Shown: positions 23,201-38,500, counted from the first letter of the stretch. The stretch is DNA of 64,000 nucleotides from Camarhynchus parvulus (GCF_901933205.1 NC_044590.1:3797501-3861500), one strand, 5' to 3'. Program-made: numbers and translations. Notes: generated by a model not told the origin, from the sequence alone.

Positions 23201-26049
23201 GGCTGAGGATAATTCTGTCCAGAGGGAAAAGCTATCCCCCACCAGGCTGTGACCCTATTTTTAACAGAGACAACTTTATTAAGAAATCACTAACAACTTA
23301 ATTACCACTTGATCACCTCTGTTTTGCAGTCACGGGAAGGATGATCAAAATGTGGTCTAGTCTGAACCACACAAGCTCTCTAAAAGTAACAATTTCTGCA
23401 GCAGTTCTGTGTGTTTTGGTGGGGTTGGGCACCACTTAGGAAACAGCTGTACCAGCCCAAATTGCAGCATCACCAAAGCTAAAATTTCACCCTTCTCCAG
23501 AAATCCACCCTGGCTTAGAACAGGGTGCATCACTGAGCCATTCTGAACCCAGCCAGGGGAAGCCAGAGTTCCATGCTTATAAGTTACATGAGGGACTGTG
23601 AGAACCCACCCTGAAGCCTTGCCCAAAATTCAGTGTTTCTCAAAACCAGGCAAGAACAATGTCCACAAGCCAAAGCACAAACCAGGTGTTGTACAATGCT
23701 GAAATATTTCATTTGACCCTAGAAATGTGTCTCGAGTGAGGAAGAGAGAAAAGCATCCTCTGGATTCATTATTTCTATTCCTTAACGAAAAAGGAAGGAA
23801 AAAGTGAGTAATGAGTACCCAAAAGTCCCCATCAGTGTAGTAAAACAAAGCATGAAATGGTGTTCAGACATGAAATCCATCTCATGAAAGGCTTTTGATG
23901 GATGTGAATTAACTGTTTGAGTTAAAAAGGATAAAACTTTGGAAGTAGTTTCTATAATTGGATTGTTCAGTTTACCAGGTTTAAGTGTTTTTCTATCTTT
24001 TTAAATTCTCTGAGGATCTGGGTCACAACAAAGCAAGAATGAAATGCCTCATTACCAATTTATTTCTTTCAAAGAACAGACAGACGTCACTCACTACTTT
24101 GTTTTACTGTCTGGAAGCCTAGTGCCAAATCAGAATCACATCTTTCCAAATCACCACGAGCTGAACTTTCTCTACAAAATTCATATTTTTCATCGGGAGC
24201 TTATTTTGAGATCATATTTTCCAAAATAGCTTTATCAGCTTTCCTGCCCTTCACTCCTTTGCACACTTGTGTTGCTGAATTGGTGCCACAGAACCCATTA
24301 GCACCTGAAGTGTCAGGATTTTTCCCTCACATTCCACATTTATCCAAATCCTTGGTTTTGCTAAAACACTTCTACACCCAGCATCTATTCTGGGGAAACT
24401 GTTTCTTTCCTACTACTATTAATAACCTCTCTATGCTGCTTATTCTAGAAATATCTGTGATATTATAAGTAGAGTGTAAAAACTGCTCTCTGAACCTGCC
24501 AATTTTAAAGTGTCTCCGTAATTCCATGGAACTGTGTGTGGCTCTGGCTGGTGCTGAGAGCAGAGAAGGAGGCAGTGGCTCCACAAGGGCAGAAACTGAA
24601 ATCATCTTTACATCTTCTACTTAAGCCAAAACCATCAAATTCTGCTTTACAACGCATTTCCTTTAACAAGCCTTTTGGTTAGTATTTTGTAATTAATTTC
24701 AAGCATGTACTAAAACCTCAAGGAAGGATAGTTTTACATCATTTAGCCCGCAGAGAAGGCACAATACAAATATTTTACACAGCTCTCCTCCCAGTCCTTA
24801 CTGCTGGATTTTTATAAATGCAACATGTAGGATTTTTCTATGGAACCTGTGAGAACAGACAGACAAGATGAATCACAAGTATTTTCCTGGGATATTAAAT
24901 GTGTGTATCTTTCTGAAACTCATTTAATAAATGATGTGAAAAACATCAGCTTGACTTGCTAAATGCAAATGAAAGTGGGTCTCAAGTTGTCTCTTATCTA
25001 ACAGTTACTTATTTCAATGATGTGCAAATGAGTAGTTCCCATATACAAAAATCATGGATTGGCAGAAAAACTTAATAAATCAAAACTACTCCAATAAGAT
25101 GTCTAGGTAGTGTCATTTGTGATAAAACTGTTGATCTGATTTACCCTTTTTAGTAAAGATTTTATGCTAATGAAATGGTAACTAAATTTGAGAAGTTTAT
25201 ATCTTTGCCACAAACAAATCCCACTTTCTTGGTTGGAATCAAATTCATCCACTCAGTAACCCCAGTGTAAAGCAGCTGGAGAATCAATCCTATCAACATA
25301 TTTTGAAATCCCACTCCAGTTTATTCCCATATTAAAGTCTATACCTTACCCTAAGGAGGAAAAATCTTCAATGATTGAAGAATTATTTACTTTGCAGCAC
25401 AAATTCTAACTAGGATCCCAGAATAACCTATGGAAGAAAGTAGCTCAGGCCCTGACAAGGTTTTAATCCTCTTGCATTGGCAGTAAGTCACTTTCTCCTT
25501 TCTTACACTTGTCCAAATTCACCTGTCACTGAAGGTCATTATGCTCTGCAATGGGACAATGCTCCCCCTGTTCCTCATTGTTCCAAACCAGGGATTGGTG
25601 CCTGGAAAAGCCAAAATGTGCATGACAGGGTTGCCCCACAGCTTCTATTGGGAAAACCACAATGGGAAGGAATTCTTTGTTTCAGTAAGAAATTGGGTAA
25701 GTTTGAAGCACTCTGTTTTATTTTGTTTGAAAACCAGAACATCAGCACTTTCCAATAAGCAAGGCTTTTATCTGGACATTCTTTATTTCAGCCCAGGAGG
25801 AATATAAAAATCCTGATTTGAAGTTCCACAAGGTAATCTTGTCTACAATAAAACCCTCATTAGGGCAGTGTGGGTGCACAGCAGACACAGGAACACACAC
25901 AGCTCCCCAGGCTGGCTCCCTGCCACAGCATCAACCACTGCCTGGTGAAGGATGTGTGACAGAGGGTCATCCAGAATCTCCCTCCATTTCTGTGCAGCAG
26001 TTTTTCCACAGGGTTGATTGTGATCTCTTACTTTGTTTTAGGAAGAAAA
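20209..26049. other. Noncoding unique DNA
   Basis: No gene is supported. Open frames of 60-108 codons occur on both strands (for example 21016-21342, 22561-22881, 25477-25807), none recognisable. About 24,900-25,200 is AT-rich, free of recognised repeats and carries an ATGCAAAT octamer near 24,963. It could be a regulatory or conserved noncoding element, but that is only an impression. Confidence 0.5.
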
Positions 26050-26340
26050 CCCCCCTCTGAAATATCGCTTGCTGTGGGAGCTCATGTCACCTTGTCAATG
26101 CATTAATCACCATTATCATATTCTACTAGAAGATTGGCAAATTTGTTCAGCTGTGTAAGACAGATGTTATGGCATTTGACAGATGATTCCAGCGCTGAGA
26201 TGAATTTTTTTGCATGTGCTGTATGCTTTGGCACTCCATTATGCAGCACAAGAGGGAATTTTCTCATTGTTATCAGCCAAACAAGCCTTGAAAAGTGGGA
26301 ATCATCAGGGAAGAATTATTCCTAAAGCCTGAAAATGGAT
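26050..26340. other. Possible conserved noncoding element with stem-loop
   Basis: This repeat-free stretch has the mixed, motif-dense look of vertebrate conserved noncoding DNA, which is an impression and not a test. It contains TGTGCTGTAT (26215-26224) and ATGCAGCACA (26241-26250), which pair over 10 bp with one G-T wobble around a 16-base loop. The stem is too short for a microRNA precursor on its own. A 63-codon frame across it (26134-26325) is unrecognised. Confidence 0.3.
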
Positions 26341-29300
26341 TTTCCAAACACTGTGGTTTCAATTCTAATTCCCTAATTAATGGTATGGCTTTGGTCACTG
26401 ATTGGTCACATTCCTATTCTGACTGGCTGAAATGGGTTTAAGATGATATCTTTCCCTCTCTCCAGAGAAGATGATGTTTGGGGAGGATGTCTCCTAGATC
26501 ACAACTCATTTCCATAATGGGATTAGGATGCCTAATGCAGCTAATGAGGAGCAAGGACAGAAGCAGAACAGCAGAGAGGAAAGCTTGTGAAGGATTCCTG
26601 CTCACAAGGAAACACCTTTCCACTGTCTCTTCTGTCTGAGACCTGAGAGAGAAACCCAGCTTTCAATTAACTAAAACAGTTTTTATGATTAAAATCTCAG
26701 CAGTGGAGCCTCATGTTCTGCAGGTTGATCCAGTGATTGGAGTGACAGCTCCGAGACTCAGAATTCCAGCTTTGATCCAGTGCAGGATTTTTTTAACCTC
26801 AGTTACCTCTGCACTGCATTCAGCTCACCAGGGATGTGTGATGGTGAGTACATCCAACATTAAGTGCTGCAGACACTGTGATGAGCTGCATGGACAGAAG
26901 ATGGCAAAAGGACTGAAAATCTTCCCAGCAATCCTGTGAGGAAAGCTGATTTGATGGTTCCTGTAAATTTGATAATCACTGTGGTGTGAAAACCAGACTA
27001 TCTGGCAGTGAGAAATGACTGTCAGCTTTAGGAACTTGAAATTTGGCATTCATAAGCTTTTCATGGCTTCACAAAAACTGCTGGATTGGGGAGAGGCAAC
27101 ACCTCCTCATGTTTTGGCTTTAACTGAGAAAAATGCAAGTGCTAAATATTCTTGTTTGGGGTTGGATGATGGAGGGTGAACTCAGTTTTAGGACACCAGC
27201 TTTGGGAAAATATGAAGCAGATGAACGAAAGGCCCATGTGGCTGAGCCACCTCACCACAGAAATGACCTCTTAATGATACAGTTCATTATTACAATTTCA
27301 CAATTAGAAACCTCATTAATTTTTACTGAGAAGTAGCATTTTTCAGCTGCAGGATGTATTTGGAGGTAGGCAGCACCTATAATATCTGCTCTTTGACATG
27401 TTTTTTATAGAAGGTTGTCACACTGGTGGCAGATGTTCAGCTTGCTTGTTTGTACCTTACATTTTCCAGTGCAGGGTGCTCTGGCTCGAGTGATTCTTCA
27501 ATTATTTTCAAGACTGAGTGTTTTGTTTTGTTTGGTGTTTTCAGAGTTCCAGTAATTAACAAACGTGGCAGAACGTTTGTCTTAATTGCACAATGAAAGC
27601 CCCTCACAATAGTAATTACTCTAAGAAAGTCCCATAAAAAATCTACTTGGCTTGTGAAAAAGCACTTTCCAATTTAAAAAATGATTAAAAAAAACCAAAA
27701 GCCCCATGTCCATATCAGAAAATTTCTGTGTGTGCACAACCAACTCTGTCAAAGCACACAAATAAAAAGTGATCATGAGAAAGTGTGGGTAGATGAACCT
27801 GAATCATAATTGGGATTCATTTTAAAAAACTTTATGGGATGTTCCCAAATCATAGTTTTGTTGCCAGGAAATGAGAATGCAGATGGATAAAATATGAAAA
27901 CTGATCACAAACTACATTCCAAAAAGGCAACATTGCCTCAAATGTCTCTGGAAGTCAAAAACTGCCCCCACAGAATTTTAGCTGCTTTAAGGAGTGATGC
28001 CTATCACAGAGTCACTAAGGCCTCAGCCCAGAATCCTGATCTGTACTGGGGAGCCCCTGTGCTCTCTCTTATCTTGGTGAATTTTTTTATCAAGAAAAAT
28101 GCTAGGGTTGCACAGATAAAATAACATAATCTGTCCTGTTTACAGGAGAAATAAGGGTTTTTTAATGGATCAACTGCAAGTCTACCAGGCCTATGTGGCC
28201 TTCATATTTTCAGAGAAAATAATTTCTTTAGGTGCTGGAAAACCTTATTATTGATTAGGTAGCTGCAAGGCCTGCAACCTGAGCTGGGTTAGAAGTATTC
28301 TCCAGAATGCAATTTCTCATAATTAGATGTGATTTCAAAACAATTATTTGACATAATCTGCACAAAGATCTATGATACAATTGTACCTGATTATGATAAT
28401 ACCTAACTATAGGTTATCAAGCGTCATGAGTCATGATTGAGATGTTTGACACACAGAATTGAAGGCTCATAACAGATTTCATCTGTGGTACACCTGTTTA
28501 TCAAGGCGATTTTCCACTTTCAGAAAGCACTGTGTGTTATGTGCTGAGACTATAGAGGGTGGAGATGGAATGAACAAAACATAGTTTGAGCATGAATTAT
28601 ATGTGTGAGTAATTTATTCAAAGTCTTTCACTCCTGTAATTTCAGCTAAAAGCCTCAGAAATCTTCTGCCAAAGTTTTTTCAGTTGGCTCAGAGGAGTTA
28701 CCCAGGAATATTCTCTGGGAGGGGGAGAGGTGGTCACTGAGCACTCACAGCTCTCAGCATCCCCTGAAAAATGTACCTGCAAATTGTTGCCTGCTGACTG
28801 CACTGGTAGGACTCAATGGAGGTGCCATCAAAATTCATGGAACAATTCTGTTAAATTCAGTGCACTGCAGATCAGACTGACAAGGTAGTTAAAAACTCAC
28901 TGATGTTTGTAGGGCTAACAGCTACAATTTTGCATTTTTTAATATTTTAAAAAATTAAAATGTTGACCTGCTTGCCACGATTTTAACTCAATGTCTGGTT
29001 TTAGCAACAGAACAGTAATTACATTTTCTCTTTCTCTCAGAGACTGATTTTTTCCTATTAAATAATCCAAATTAACAGGTTATTCTGCATGCTCTGCCTT
29101 AACTAGCCAAGATTTGGTTCTTTTGAATGTAATGTAAACAACATAATTAACAAATCCAATATCCAAGCCCTACTAAATTGTGTTTATTATTATGTATTAT
29201 TGTATTAGGGTATAGTTAATGTGCTTCCAGTCACTGAGTACACCCAAAATCACAAAGCTTAATACGTGTACCTGGAGGCTAACTGGTTAAAGAGGATGGC

Positions 29301-32300
29301 TGTAGGTAAAGAAGTGTTTGCCTGGGTCACACTGGCACTGGGTTTATTTGGAGCTGAGACAGAAAACTCAGTAGAAATCAGAGACTCTGAAGGAGCAAGA
29401 GAGAAGAAATAAGACAAAACCACTCCACACTGGTTAGACCTCAGCTGTGTGGCCTGTACAAGAAAAGCCCAGGAAACAGCATCATCAGAGATATTGGGAC
29501 ACCAGCAACAAACAGGAAAATGGGCAAGAAATAGAAGGGGTGCTGGATGCTGGGAATCTGCACAGCAGCCTCTTGCCAACAGTTGCATTAGAAACACAAA
29601 TTTCACAGCAAATCCCACTTCCAGCAGGATGGATCCCAGAGTGCCACAGTTTATAAGGCACAAGAAGATGAAGTTTGCAATCATGTTGATTTGTTCAGTT
29701 TGGGAGTTGCAGGGGAATGGGAAACTGCATCAGATACTGTCATGTTAATGTGGGTTTTTTCTTCTCTATAATGAACTATTAGAATTTGTCTTTTAAACAG
29801 ACCTACTCTTATCAAGTGAGCACATCTGTGTTGGCTTGCAGTTGATTGCTGGCCCTTTATTAGTTCTTTCATTGTAAAGTTCTGTTCTTCACAAGCTAAT
29901 CCCCAGGATGACAATATTCCAGGAGTGATGTCTATTCAGTGAGGGTGGATGCTGACTCGAACTCTCCTCGTGAGCCCTGCTTGAAGCATTTGTAGGCCTT
30001 AATGATCCATATGGTGCTGTAAAGTAGGAGGCAGTAGGATAAAATACCCTATTTTTACCAATAACTTTGCCTGAAAAGAAGACTGATTTCCAAGGGAGAC
30101 AGGTGAGGAAAATGGGTAAATGATTTTAAAAAGTGTTTGTCACATTGTTGAGAAACAGCGATCACAAACCCAGCTTTGGGCCACAGAGCTGTAGTTAAAA
30201 TTTGTTTATGTTCCTAGCAGACCCCAAAACTAGCTGCAAGAGACAACATATTTCAGTGTGCAGAAATCACAATTACAGCCCATCCAGCAATAAAGATAAG
30301 TTCTCCTGCCACTGTTCCATACCTCACAACTATTTGCAGCCTTAGCCAAACTCCAACCAAGAACTATTCACACATTAGGTCTTGCATTATTTTTCAGGCA
30401 TAACTCACAGTTTTGAAGGAGACAGAAGTAAAATTTCAGCACCTTAAGCTATGAAAGCAAAGCATTTCAATATTAGTGAAAAATATCCCCAGAACACAAG
30501 CTGTAAATCGATATTTGGTGGTGGAAGTTAACACCTGCCCACGTTCTGTACCCAGACATTTGTTCTGCTTTGTGACACACACCATCATCTAAACAGCAAT
30601 TCTGACTGTTCCTCTCCTACTTTGTGACTCTTGCATCCCTGCTATCACAGATCCCATCTCTGTGCAAGAAAACCCTGCCAAATTCCTGTTGTTGCTTCTA
30701 TGCTGCTGTATTTCCAGCCTGGCTGTAAACAGTGCATGGAATAAGCCTGGGAGGATCAAAGTCTGCTGATAAAGGTAGCACCAGCTTCAGTGGGTCAGGC
30801 CTTCAGAAAGGAAACGCAAAATATCTCATGGTACCCTCAAACTGGGAGTCTTTCTCCACAGCCCATGGGGGAGCAGAGCTCAGATCTCAAATGAGTTCAA
30901 CACCTCAGCTGAAATGGAGCATGGAAAACAATCCAGAGTTATGTCAACCTTCCACCACGAAGTCAGAAACCAAACAAATCTGGTTGATTTCTGAAGATTA
31001 AAATTAAAGTAGGTTACATTGATTTAAATGTCTCGGCGTGATGGCTCTTCAGAAACGTCACATTCTTGAAAACTTGACAGATGCTAAGAATAAAACACAA
31101 TTCTATAGCTATTTTAGCTGTTGTAAGCATGTCCTGAAGTATAGTTTTCTTTAAAAAAAACCTTTTTTAATATTTATAGAGATGTGTATTCAGCACTGTA
31201 ATCCCTTCCTAGACCATCAGCAAATTATTCATACTTAAAAGCCTTGCAGCTTTTTCATGGCTGACTTTTTTTCCTTTTGCTGTGACAGAAGGAATTAATC
31301 ATGGCTCTAATGGCTCTCTGGCAAGTGCCACTTAAAAGCAACAGATGCATTTGAAAAATCATTAGCTTTGCCTGTCCCATTTAGAGTTCAAAAAGAAAAA
31401 AAAATAGGAGTAAAAAAAAGCTCTTGTGTCCTAAAGTGTTTGGGAGCTGGAAAACAAAAACATGAGGGAAAAAAAAGAAACTAAATTGTACCTAACAAAA
31501 AATTCCCAGCAACTTGTGCTGTCTCTTTAGGAGTATCAGGTTCTGCTGCAGGGACAGAAAAGTCCCCTGGTTGGGGAACAGACTGACAGTGAGGTCTCAA
31601 AACAGGGTGAAACTGTCCCTACCTAAATACCAGCAATATTTGCATTTGCAGTGCTTCAGCTTCTGTCTGTAACATGGGACTGGTGATATTTTCTGTATGA
31701 GATGTGCTGATAAAAATCTCACTTTGAGGAGCGAACTTCAGTGGTTTTGCTTCTGCTTTTTAGTGCTTATTTGCTTGTATTGCAAAAAATAATAATCAAT
31801 GGCCATGTACTTTTCTTCTAACTCTGTACCTAAACTCCTTCAGTATTCACCCATTAATACAAGCAAAAGACTTTAAATAAAGCTCCTTTTCTTAAAGTCT
31901 AATTCTGATGCTCCTAAATAATTCTATTCCAATAAAAGGAATATGAGGTACCAGATTTTATTTAATTAATATGGTTCTTAGAAGCCTTTACACTAACATG
32001 CCACATGAGGGAAGTGTAGATACTCTAGACTTCTCCCTCTGAAAATCAGCACCCAATTTTATTTTTATGTTGTTAATGGATTATGAATGACATGTAATTA
32101 TTTTCCCTCTGAAAACCATGTTAATTTTCGAGAGAAAAGGCTCAGTGATGGAATTAGCTATTGAAATGTGATAATGTAACACTGTTTATTGGTAAAACAG
32201 AGCAAGATTTCCTCTGTGAATCATTTCCATCAATGCAGTCCTAGGTGACACTGCTGGATTAATGAGGATGAGCTCTGTCCTCAGGCACCACGAGCACAGA

Positions 32301-32545
32301 GGAGCACTGAGGTTTCTGTGTGGGCAGCTGCAATCAGAGGGGTCACAAATGAGGCATTTTGGATGAGCCTTTGACCTGAGGCTGGCTTCAGGAGTGCAAC
32401 AACCATCTCCTAAAACTGGTTTTGTTTCTTATGATCTGCACCTGCCCCTGAAAGACTCTGGCTCAACAGAACAAGGATGTGCAAATCATGACTCAATCTT
32501 CCTACACTGCAAATCCACACACAACAGCCAATAATAATTATAATT
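26341..32545. other. Noncoding unique DNA
   Basis: No gene is supported. The longest open frame of the window lies here (29259-29684, minus, 141 codons) but has no recognised domain, and two + strand frames overlap it. TTTTTTAA/TTAAAAAA at 28935-28954 is a simple AT palindrome. A-rich runs occur near 31,390-31,480. No transposon was identified. Confidence 0.5.
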
Positions 32546-32572
32546 ATAGCTATCATTATCATCATCATCATC
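32546..32572 (+). repeat. Short (ATC)n microsatellite
   Basis: The run tatcattatcatcatcatca is an imperfect ATC repeat, preceded by AT-rich ataataattataatta. It makes a His/Tyr-rich frame (32479-32733) that is a repeat artefact. Confidence 0.85.
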
Positions 32573-35500
32573 TATATGTAAATCCTGCTGTACCTCTGGA
32601 TGTTCAAATTTCTTCATTGGAGCACAATGACCTGTCCAGCCCCTCACCAGAACATTATGACAGAAAGGTTTTAATGTTCTATCTTCGGTTACACTTGTTC
32701 ATTGCCACCTTGCTGTGTGGAAATCTCCACTGATCTTCATTTAATGTTTTGGATAATGCATTGAAGACACATTTTGGAAACAATTCCTTCCAAATGATTA
32801 CATGCAGTAACATTTCACAATAGCACAAATAGTTAGAAAACTAATTTCCTGTGAAGTACAGTATGTTTTCTTTATTAATAACGGTTAGTTAGACAGACTA
32901 GTGTTCTGTTTCTTTATTTTTAGATTTCAATAAACTTGACATTATTGAAGAGGATTCATAAATTTTCCTGAAATTCAATTACTGTAACAATTGGTTCTTG
33001 CACAGTGTCCTGACTGAGCCACTGGTAGAAGTATGAGGATTATATATTCTCACCTCATTTCACAGGCAATAATGAAAGAAGATGAGACTAAATTCCTCCT
33101 ATCTAGGTCTTTATTTAAAAAAATAACTAGGGCTTGTGAAGATTTTCCTTTCCACCCACTGTTGTTTCTCTGCTTTCAGAACAATGAAAACAATTAAAAG
33201 AGTTGATTAATCGGGAAAATAAAATCTCAAAGGCAATTTCGTCCTCTAGGAATTTTAGCTCATTTTAAAAAACTTGAAAAAATTAAAATCATAAGCAGAT
33301 GGTTCAACATGTGATTTTCTACCTTTCACATCTTTTAAAAACAGTAATTGTTAGTAATTGTTTTGTGCTAAATCTAAAAATGAACATCCTCCAAACCCTT
33401 TTCTTTGTTCCCCAAGGCCCAAGCAGGACACTGGGGACAGGCTGAGCCTCCTCACTGCCCCCTGAAAAGGACCTGGAATTTGTCTGCAAATTTGAGAATC
33501 AGTCATTGAGCTACTCCCAGCTTGGAATAGACACTCAATTAACTTAAATTGAGTTAATGGTGTGCTGAACAAGGGTGAGCTTGAACCTTGGCAAGAGCAG
33601 TGCCTCGTTAGCACCAGCCCCAGAGCAGTGGGAGACTGGAGATAGAACAGGGCCCTGACTTCTCATCTCCTCACAGCCTGTCTTCTCTTGGTAATTTGTC
33701 TCTTATTTATTTGTTCAGAGCAGAGTTTATAGTCATGAACATGCTAGCTCAGTCTAGGAGGATTATTTCAAAGAAAACTGTTACTCAGTACACAGAAAAA
33801 TATGCCCCGAGCATATTAGGAACAAGGAAAAGTTAAAAAATAATAAAATAAAATCACATTACAGTTCATCCCTAGGTATAGAAAATTCAGGCCATTATAA
33901 TGTAACTATAGAGAACAGCAGCTAAATTTGCTGATTATGACCCATTTTGTCAAGGAAGAATGAGTCTCAGCTTTTTACCAGAAATAACTGTGGGCACTCT
34001 TTAGAAAGCCCTAAACCAAAATCTTTTGGGGTTATCTTACCCTGAACTTCACCTTTACTTATTCTTACCATACAGACTAAATAAAATCAAACAAAACTCT
34101 AGCATTACTAAGTGAGAGAATATTGCCTACTCTCAGCTATTGAATTAAATATTAATTTACTGTTCTTATTTTTGACATTAGATTTCATTTTCCAGGACAT
34201 GTAGGTCAGAGGACAATTGTATTAATCTGTCCCCAAATGATAACTTCCCATTATAATCACAAGGCACAATAGAGAGAGCTCAGAATTAAAAAAAAAAATC
34301 ATTGTATTTATTATTAGAACACCCAGTATAATTTTTTAAGAAGAACTCAAAATCTGTGAGACACTCTGGTACCAAAACTCTAAGGGAAGTTCATCTTTAA
34401 CAACACATCTGTGTGAGACATCATTTTCTGTTTTATTAAATAACATCTATTAACTTAGCTTTATTTTATTTGATATGGCAAAGAAGATCTGACCTTTCAA
34501 AGCTTTTCATTTGCTGCAGTTTAAGAGAAACATTAGAAATGCCATGAGATACTGCTGCATGGGAAACACCAAGGATTCAAAGAAATTAAACTTGGATGTG
34601 AATACAAAAGACAACTCCAAATGTCCCTGCTCCTTGCCATGGTATTCGTTTCCTATCAGAAAGCTGACATTCAGAACATTCAAGAAATATGACTGCCCTT
34701 TCAGACTGGAAATTCAGATTTATTTCCTTCCCATGCAATGTTTATTTGACCCTGTATTAATGTCAGACACAAAACTCATGTTGTGACGAAAATGAAATAT
34801 GTTGTTTGACTTTTTGATTCACATATACAGCACAAATGTCATTAGAAAGAAATGATATTCCAGGTTGGCTGATTTTCTATAGACGTTCTAAATATTCTGG
34901 GAGTTCTTTGGAATCTAAAGTTTGGTAGCCATAGGAGTTTGGAGGAGATACTTAGGGAGATAAATGCCACCAAATGATGATAAAATACAGAATAATAAAT
35001 TAATTTCCTTCAGAAATTTCAAAATATTTTAGGACAGAATGTTAAATCCCTGCTGGGAAACATCCCACCAAACATACAGAGGAGCTCAAGTGTTGCCCAT
35101 TCTGGACTCTGCTTGAATTTTTCTCCTTGAGATTTTGAAGAATCTCCTAGAGATTTTAAATCCAATTTATTATTAAAATTCCAGCTTCAGGTATTCAATG
35201 CTCTAAATGCTCTGCTATTATGGAGCTGGATTTTTCACATCCTACTAACCCAGGGAGAAGTATTTCAGTGAAAATATTTATTGCAAGCATCACCTTGACT
35301 CAGAAGGCTTTCAGTTATTCATTCTGGTTTTCATTTATTGTTGCTTAATAATTTATGTTACAACATTCCTTTGGCATTTTTCACTATATTAATGTTCTCA
35401 TCCCAAATATATGTACTGAAATTTCTGTTAAGGCTACTACATTGTGGCATAATTGTTAACCACCAGCAACTAAATTCTGATAGAATAAATAAAATTACAA

Positions 35501-38500
35501 TTTTCACAATTGCCATGGAGGAAAAAAAACCCAACTCCTAGAAACTAGATAAAGTGTTGAATTTGCCAATTTCATCACTGTGGGAAATAAAATGCTATTC
35601 CAGCATTCCTGCTGGTATAGGAACTCTACATTTAGATGGCTGGAACATAATATTCCCACTCATTTGGAATTTATAATTTCTCCATAAATGGTAATGCACT
35701 GAATTTTTTTCTGCATGTAACCTGAATTTTGAACACTTTTAAATGCAGGATGTGCCACTTTAAAATAATTTCTTGCTGCTGCATTTGTTGGTTTGTCAGC
35801 TGATTCTTCTTCCGCTCTTTGCCAGGTATTTCAGCTGCCCAAATCACAAAAACCTCCACAGAAAGCATTTGAGGTGCATAGCACAAGAGCTATTAATTGA
35901 AATCTCCCATTTTGGTATTATTAAATGGATAATTTACAAATGCAAGCTGATGTGAATTGCACAAGTTTAAAAGTGTTAATTACATTTTGCAGTGCAGGCA
36001 GTGCTCAGATGATGTTGTGTCAGCCATTCTATCCTTACTTGAAATTAACAATTCCGATAAAAAATTATACTAAATTATTATGACAAACATATTAAAAATA
36101 GTATAAATGCCATTATGATGTCAAAGTTTGCATCAAAATTAACAGCAGATGACATAAGTCATTTGTTCTGCTGCTGGAAGGGCACCAGGACTTCCCAGAG
36201 CCCTTGGTGCCCCACTCGGAGGAGTTTCATTAAAGCCATGCAGCAGCTGCTGTTCTGTGCTCTGTTCATCATCCACCATTCCCAGCAAACTCATCAGTTA
36301 TTTATGGGTGAGTGTGTGCATGGCACACACAAATTCCTGCCTGACACCTGACAGCAACACTCAGCACAGGAGACTCCTGTCAGGGAGCTCAGACCTCAGA
36401 GCAAATCTGCGCAGGGCAGCTCCTCCAAACCTCAGCTCATTACTTGTTCCTGTGTGGCACTAAAAAGTCCTGATTTTTGGAGTTAAATGAGCATCCCTTA
36501 CCCCCCCTCTGCCTTGACAACACATCAAATATTGATCCAGGCTGCTGGACGTGGCACACAGATAATACTGTGCAAAAAACACAGAAGGCAGAAGAGGCAC
36601 AGAGCTGAGATCTGCCCTTGCCTCCATGTCTGACAAAATGAGCAACTCCATCCTGCCTATTTATTTCAGCTGATATCCCCTTTCCCAGAGCTCCTGAGAC
36701 AGGCTAGAAAACTCAAAATTGCCCAAAAAATTTAGGGCCAATACCTGTTTCCAATCTCCCCAAGCAGTCATGCCCAGGGAGCTGTTTCCTTTCCCATCCT
36801 CAAAGGTCCATGGCAGAGCTCTGCACTCTGGGATGTGGCACCTCAGCTCAGATATTTGCTTAGCTAATCCCAGAGTGTAGAAATAACATCTATGCAAAAG
36901 CCCATGGTCCTGGGACTAAGAACCTGCTCAACTGAAAATCTCCAGGAATGCTGCGGGAAAGAGATGAAGCTTTAGGTTTGCTTCAGCCCTGAGTTCTAGT
37001 GCTGGTCTCTTCATCTTCAGGCATTCTGATTTACAACTAATAATTACTCCATCATTAGTTTTGAACTGAGAGAATAAAGAAAAGGTAATTAAAAAATCTC
37101 TGGAGAAGAATAAAATAAAGAGACAGAGTGACGTTAACTGAGTGGGAGGCAGAGATACTGAGCTGCTGCAAATTAATATATCCTGAGCAACTGTCTGCTC
37201 TCCCTTCCTGGCCTGCAGTTAATAGACAGTTCATCTTTCATATAGAAAGTTCATTTTCCTTCTGTAATGAACAATTCACTTTGTTTATGGCAATTTCTCC
37301 AGCCAATCTTTTCTTCTATCCTTTTATAAAATCACTCCAACCTTGCTGATTTTCCAGTCTCACGTTCATAGATAAAACACTACAGAAGGCTGCACCAGGG
37401 CTATGACAACTGCAGGAAACCTCCCAACAGCTTCAAAATATATCCAGATACAGCAAAATCCACCTTAAAACTTTAGGTGCACAACTGCAGCATGGCTATC
37501 TAAAATATCATGCTGAAAAGCTTTAGTGAAAGTGAGTCCAAAATGACAAACTCTTCAGGCTTTTCCCCAAAAGGATGGATAGAATAAAAAGTACTGCAGG
37601 AAAAAAAAAACCTGATCAACCAGCAGATAGAGGAACCTGAGACTGAAAATGCATTTTTTTCCTTATTGTTAATCACCACTTCACTGAAAGATAAGTTCAA
37701 AAAGAAATGCATAATAAAAGAGTAACAGATAAATTATTTAAATGGATATCTTTGAAAGAAGAGAACTTCTAACCTTAAGAGCTTCAGGATCAATCAGAAT
37801 GGCTCGAGGACCTTGGAACAATGACATCAATTTAACTATAAATACAAAAAGAAATCTCTTTATTTACAGAGATGCTTACAGAGTTACTCTTTGAGTCAGT
37901 AACTGCTCAGTGGTGCAATGTTTGTTTAAGAAAAAGGACAATGATCATGCAGTGAGAGAAATAATGTGATATACAAACAACTAACAGGATGGGATATCAT
38001 AATCAACCACAGCATTCTTGGCTAGTTCTTAAAACACAGGAAATCATTCAGTGAAGCCAAATGAGGCCCAGCCTGTTCAGCTGGGGGTGCTGATGGAGGC
38101 AGACTGAGCCTGGGGCCAGCCCTGAGCTCAAAGCAGCCTTGAGCAGGAGAAGGTAACTCACAGGGAAACGTGCAGCAGAAAATGGGGAAAAGCCCAGCTC
38201 CTGCATGACACAGTTCTGGAGGGGGCAATTCCTGCACAAGACAGGGATCTCACAGCAGAACTGACTCCTCCTATCCAAACAAATCTTTCCTTGGCACTTG
38301 TGCCCTATTAGAGCTGGCATTTCACCTTGAGCAGGAGCAGTGCCATGGTAACAGATGGGAGCAGCGCAGCCAAACAAAGCCAAGTCTGAGCATCAACTGT
38401 TTGTCGAAGACAAGCTCCCCAGCCAGCCCTGTCAAACACTGAGACTCAGAATCTCCCTGTGATGGAGCAGAAACAGCCTCCAGCCATGAGCCACTTCAGC

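Noticed and set aside
29259..29684. Longest open frame (141 codons, minus strand)
   Set aside because: No recognisable domain, two open frames on the other strand cover the same bases, and a few frames of this length are expected by chance in 64 kb of AT-rich DNA.
32479..32733. Frame with a His/Tyr-rich run
   Set aside because: The run is produced by the ATC microsatellite.
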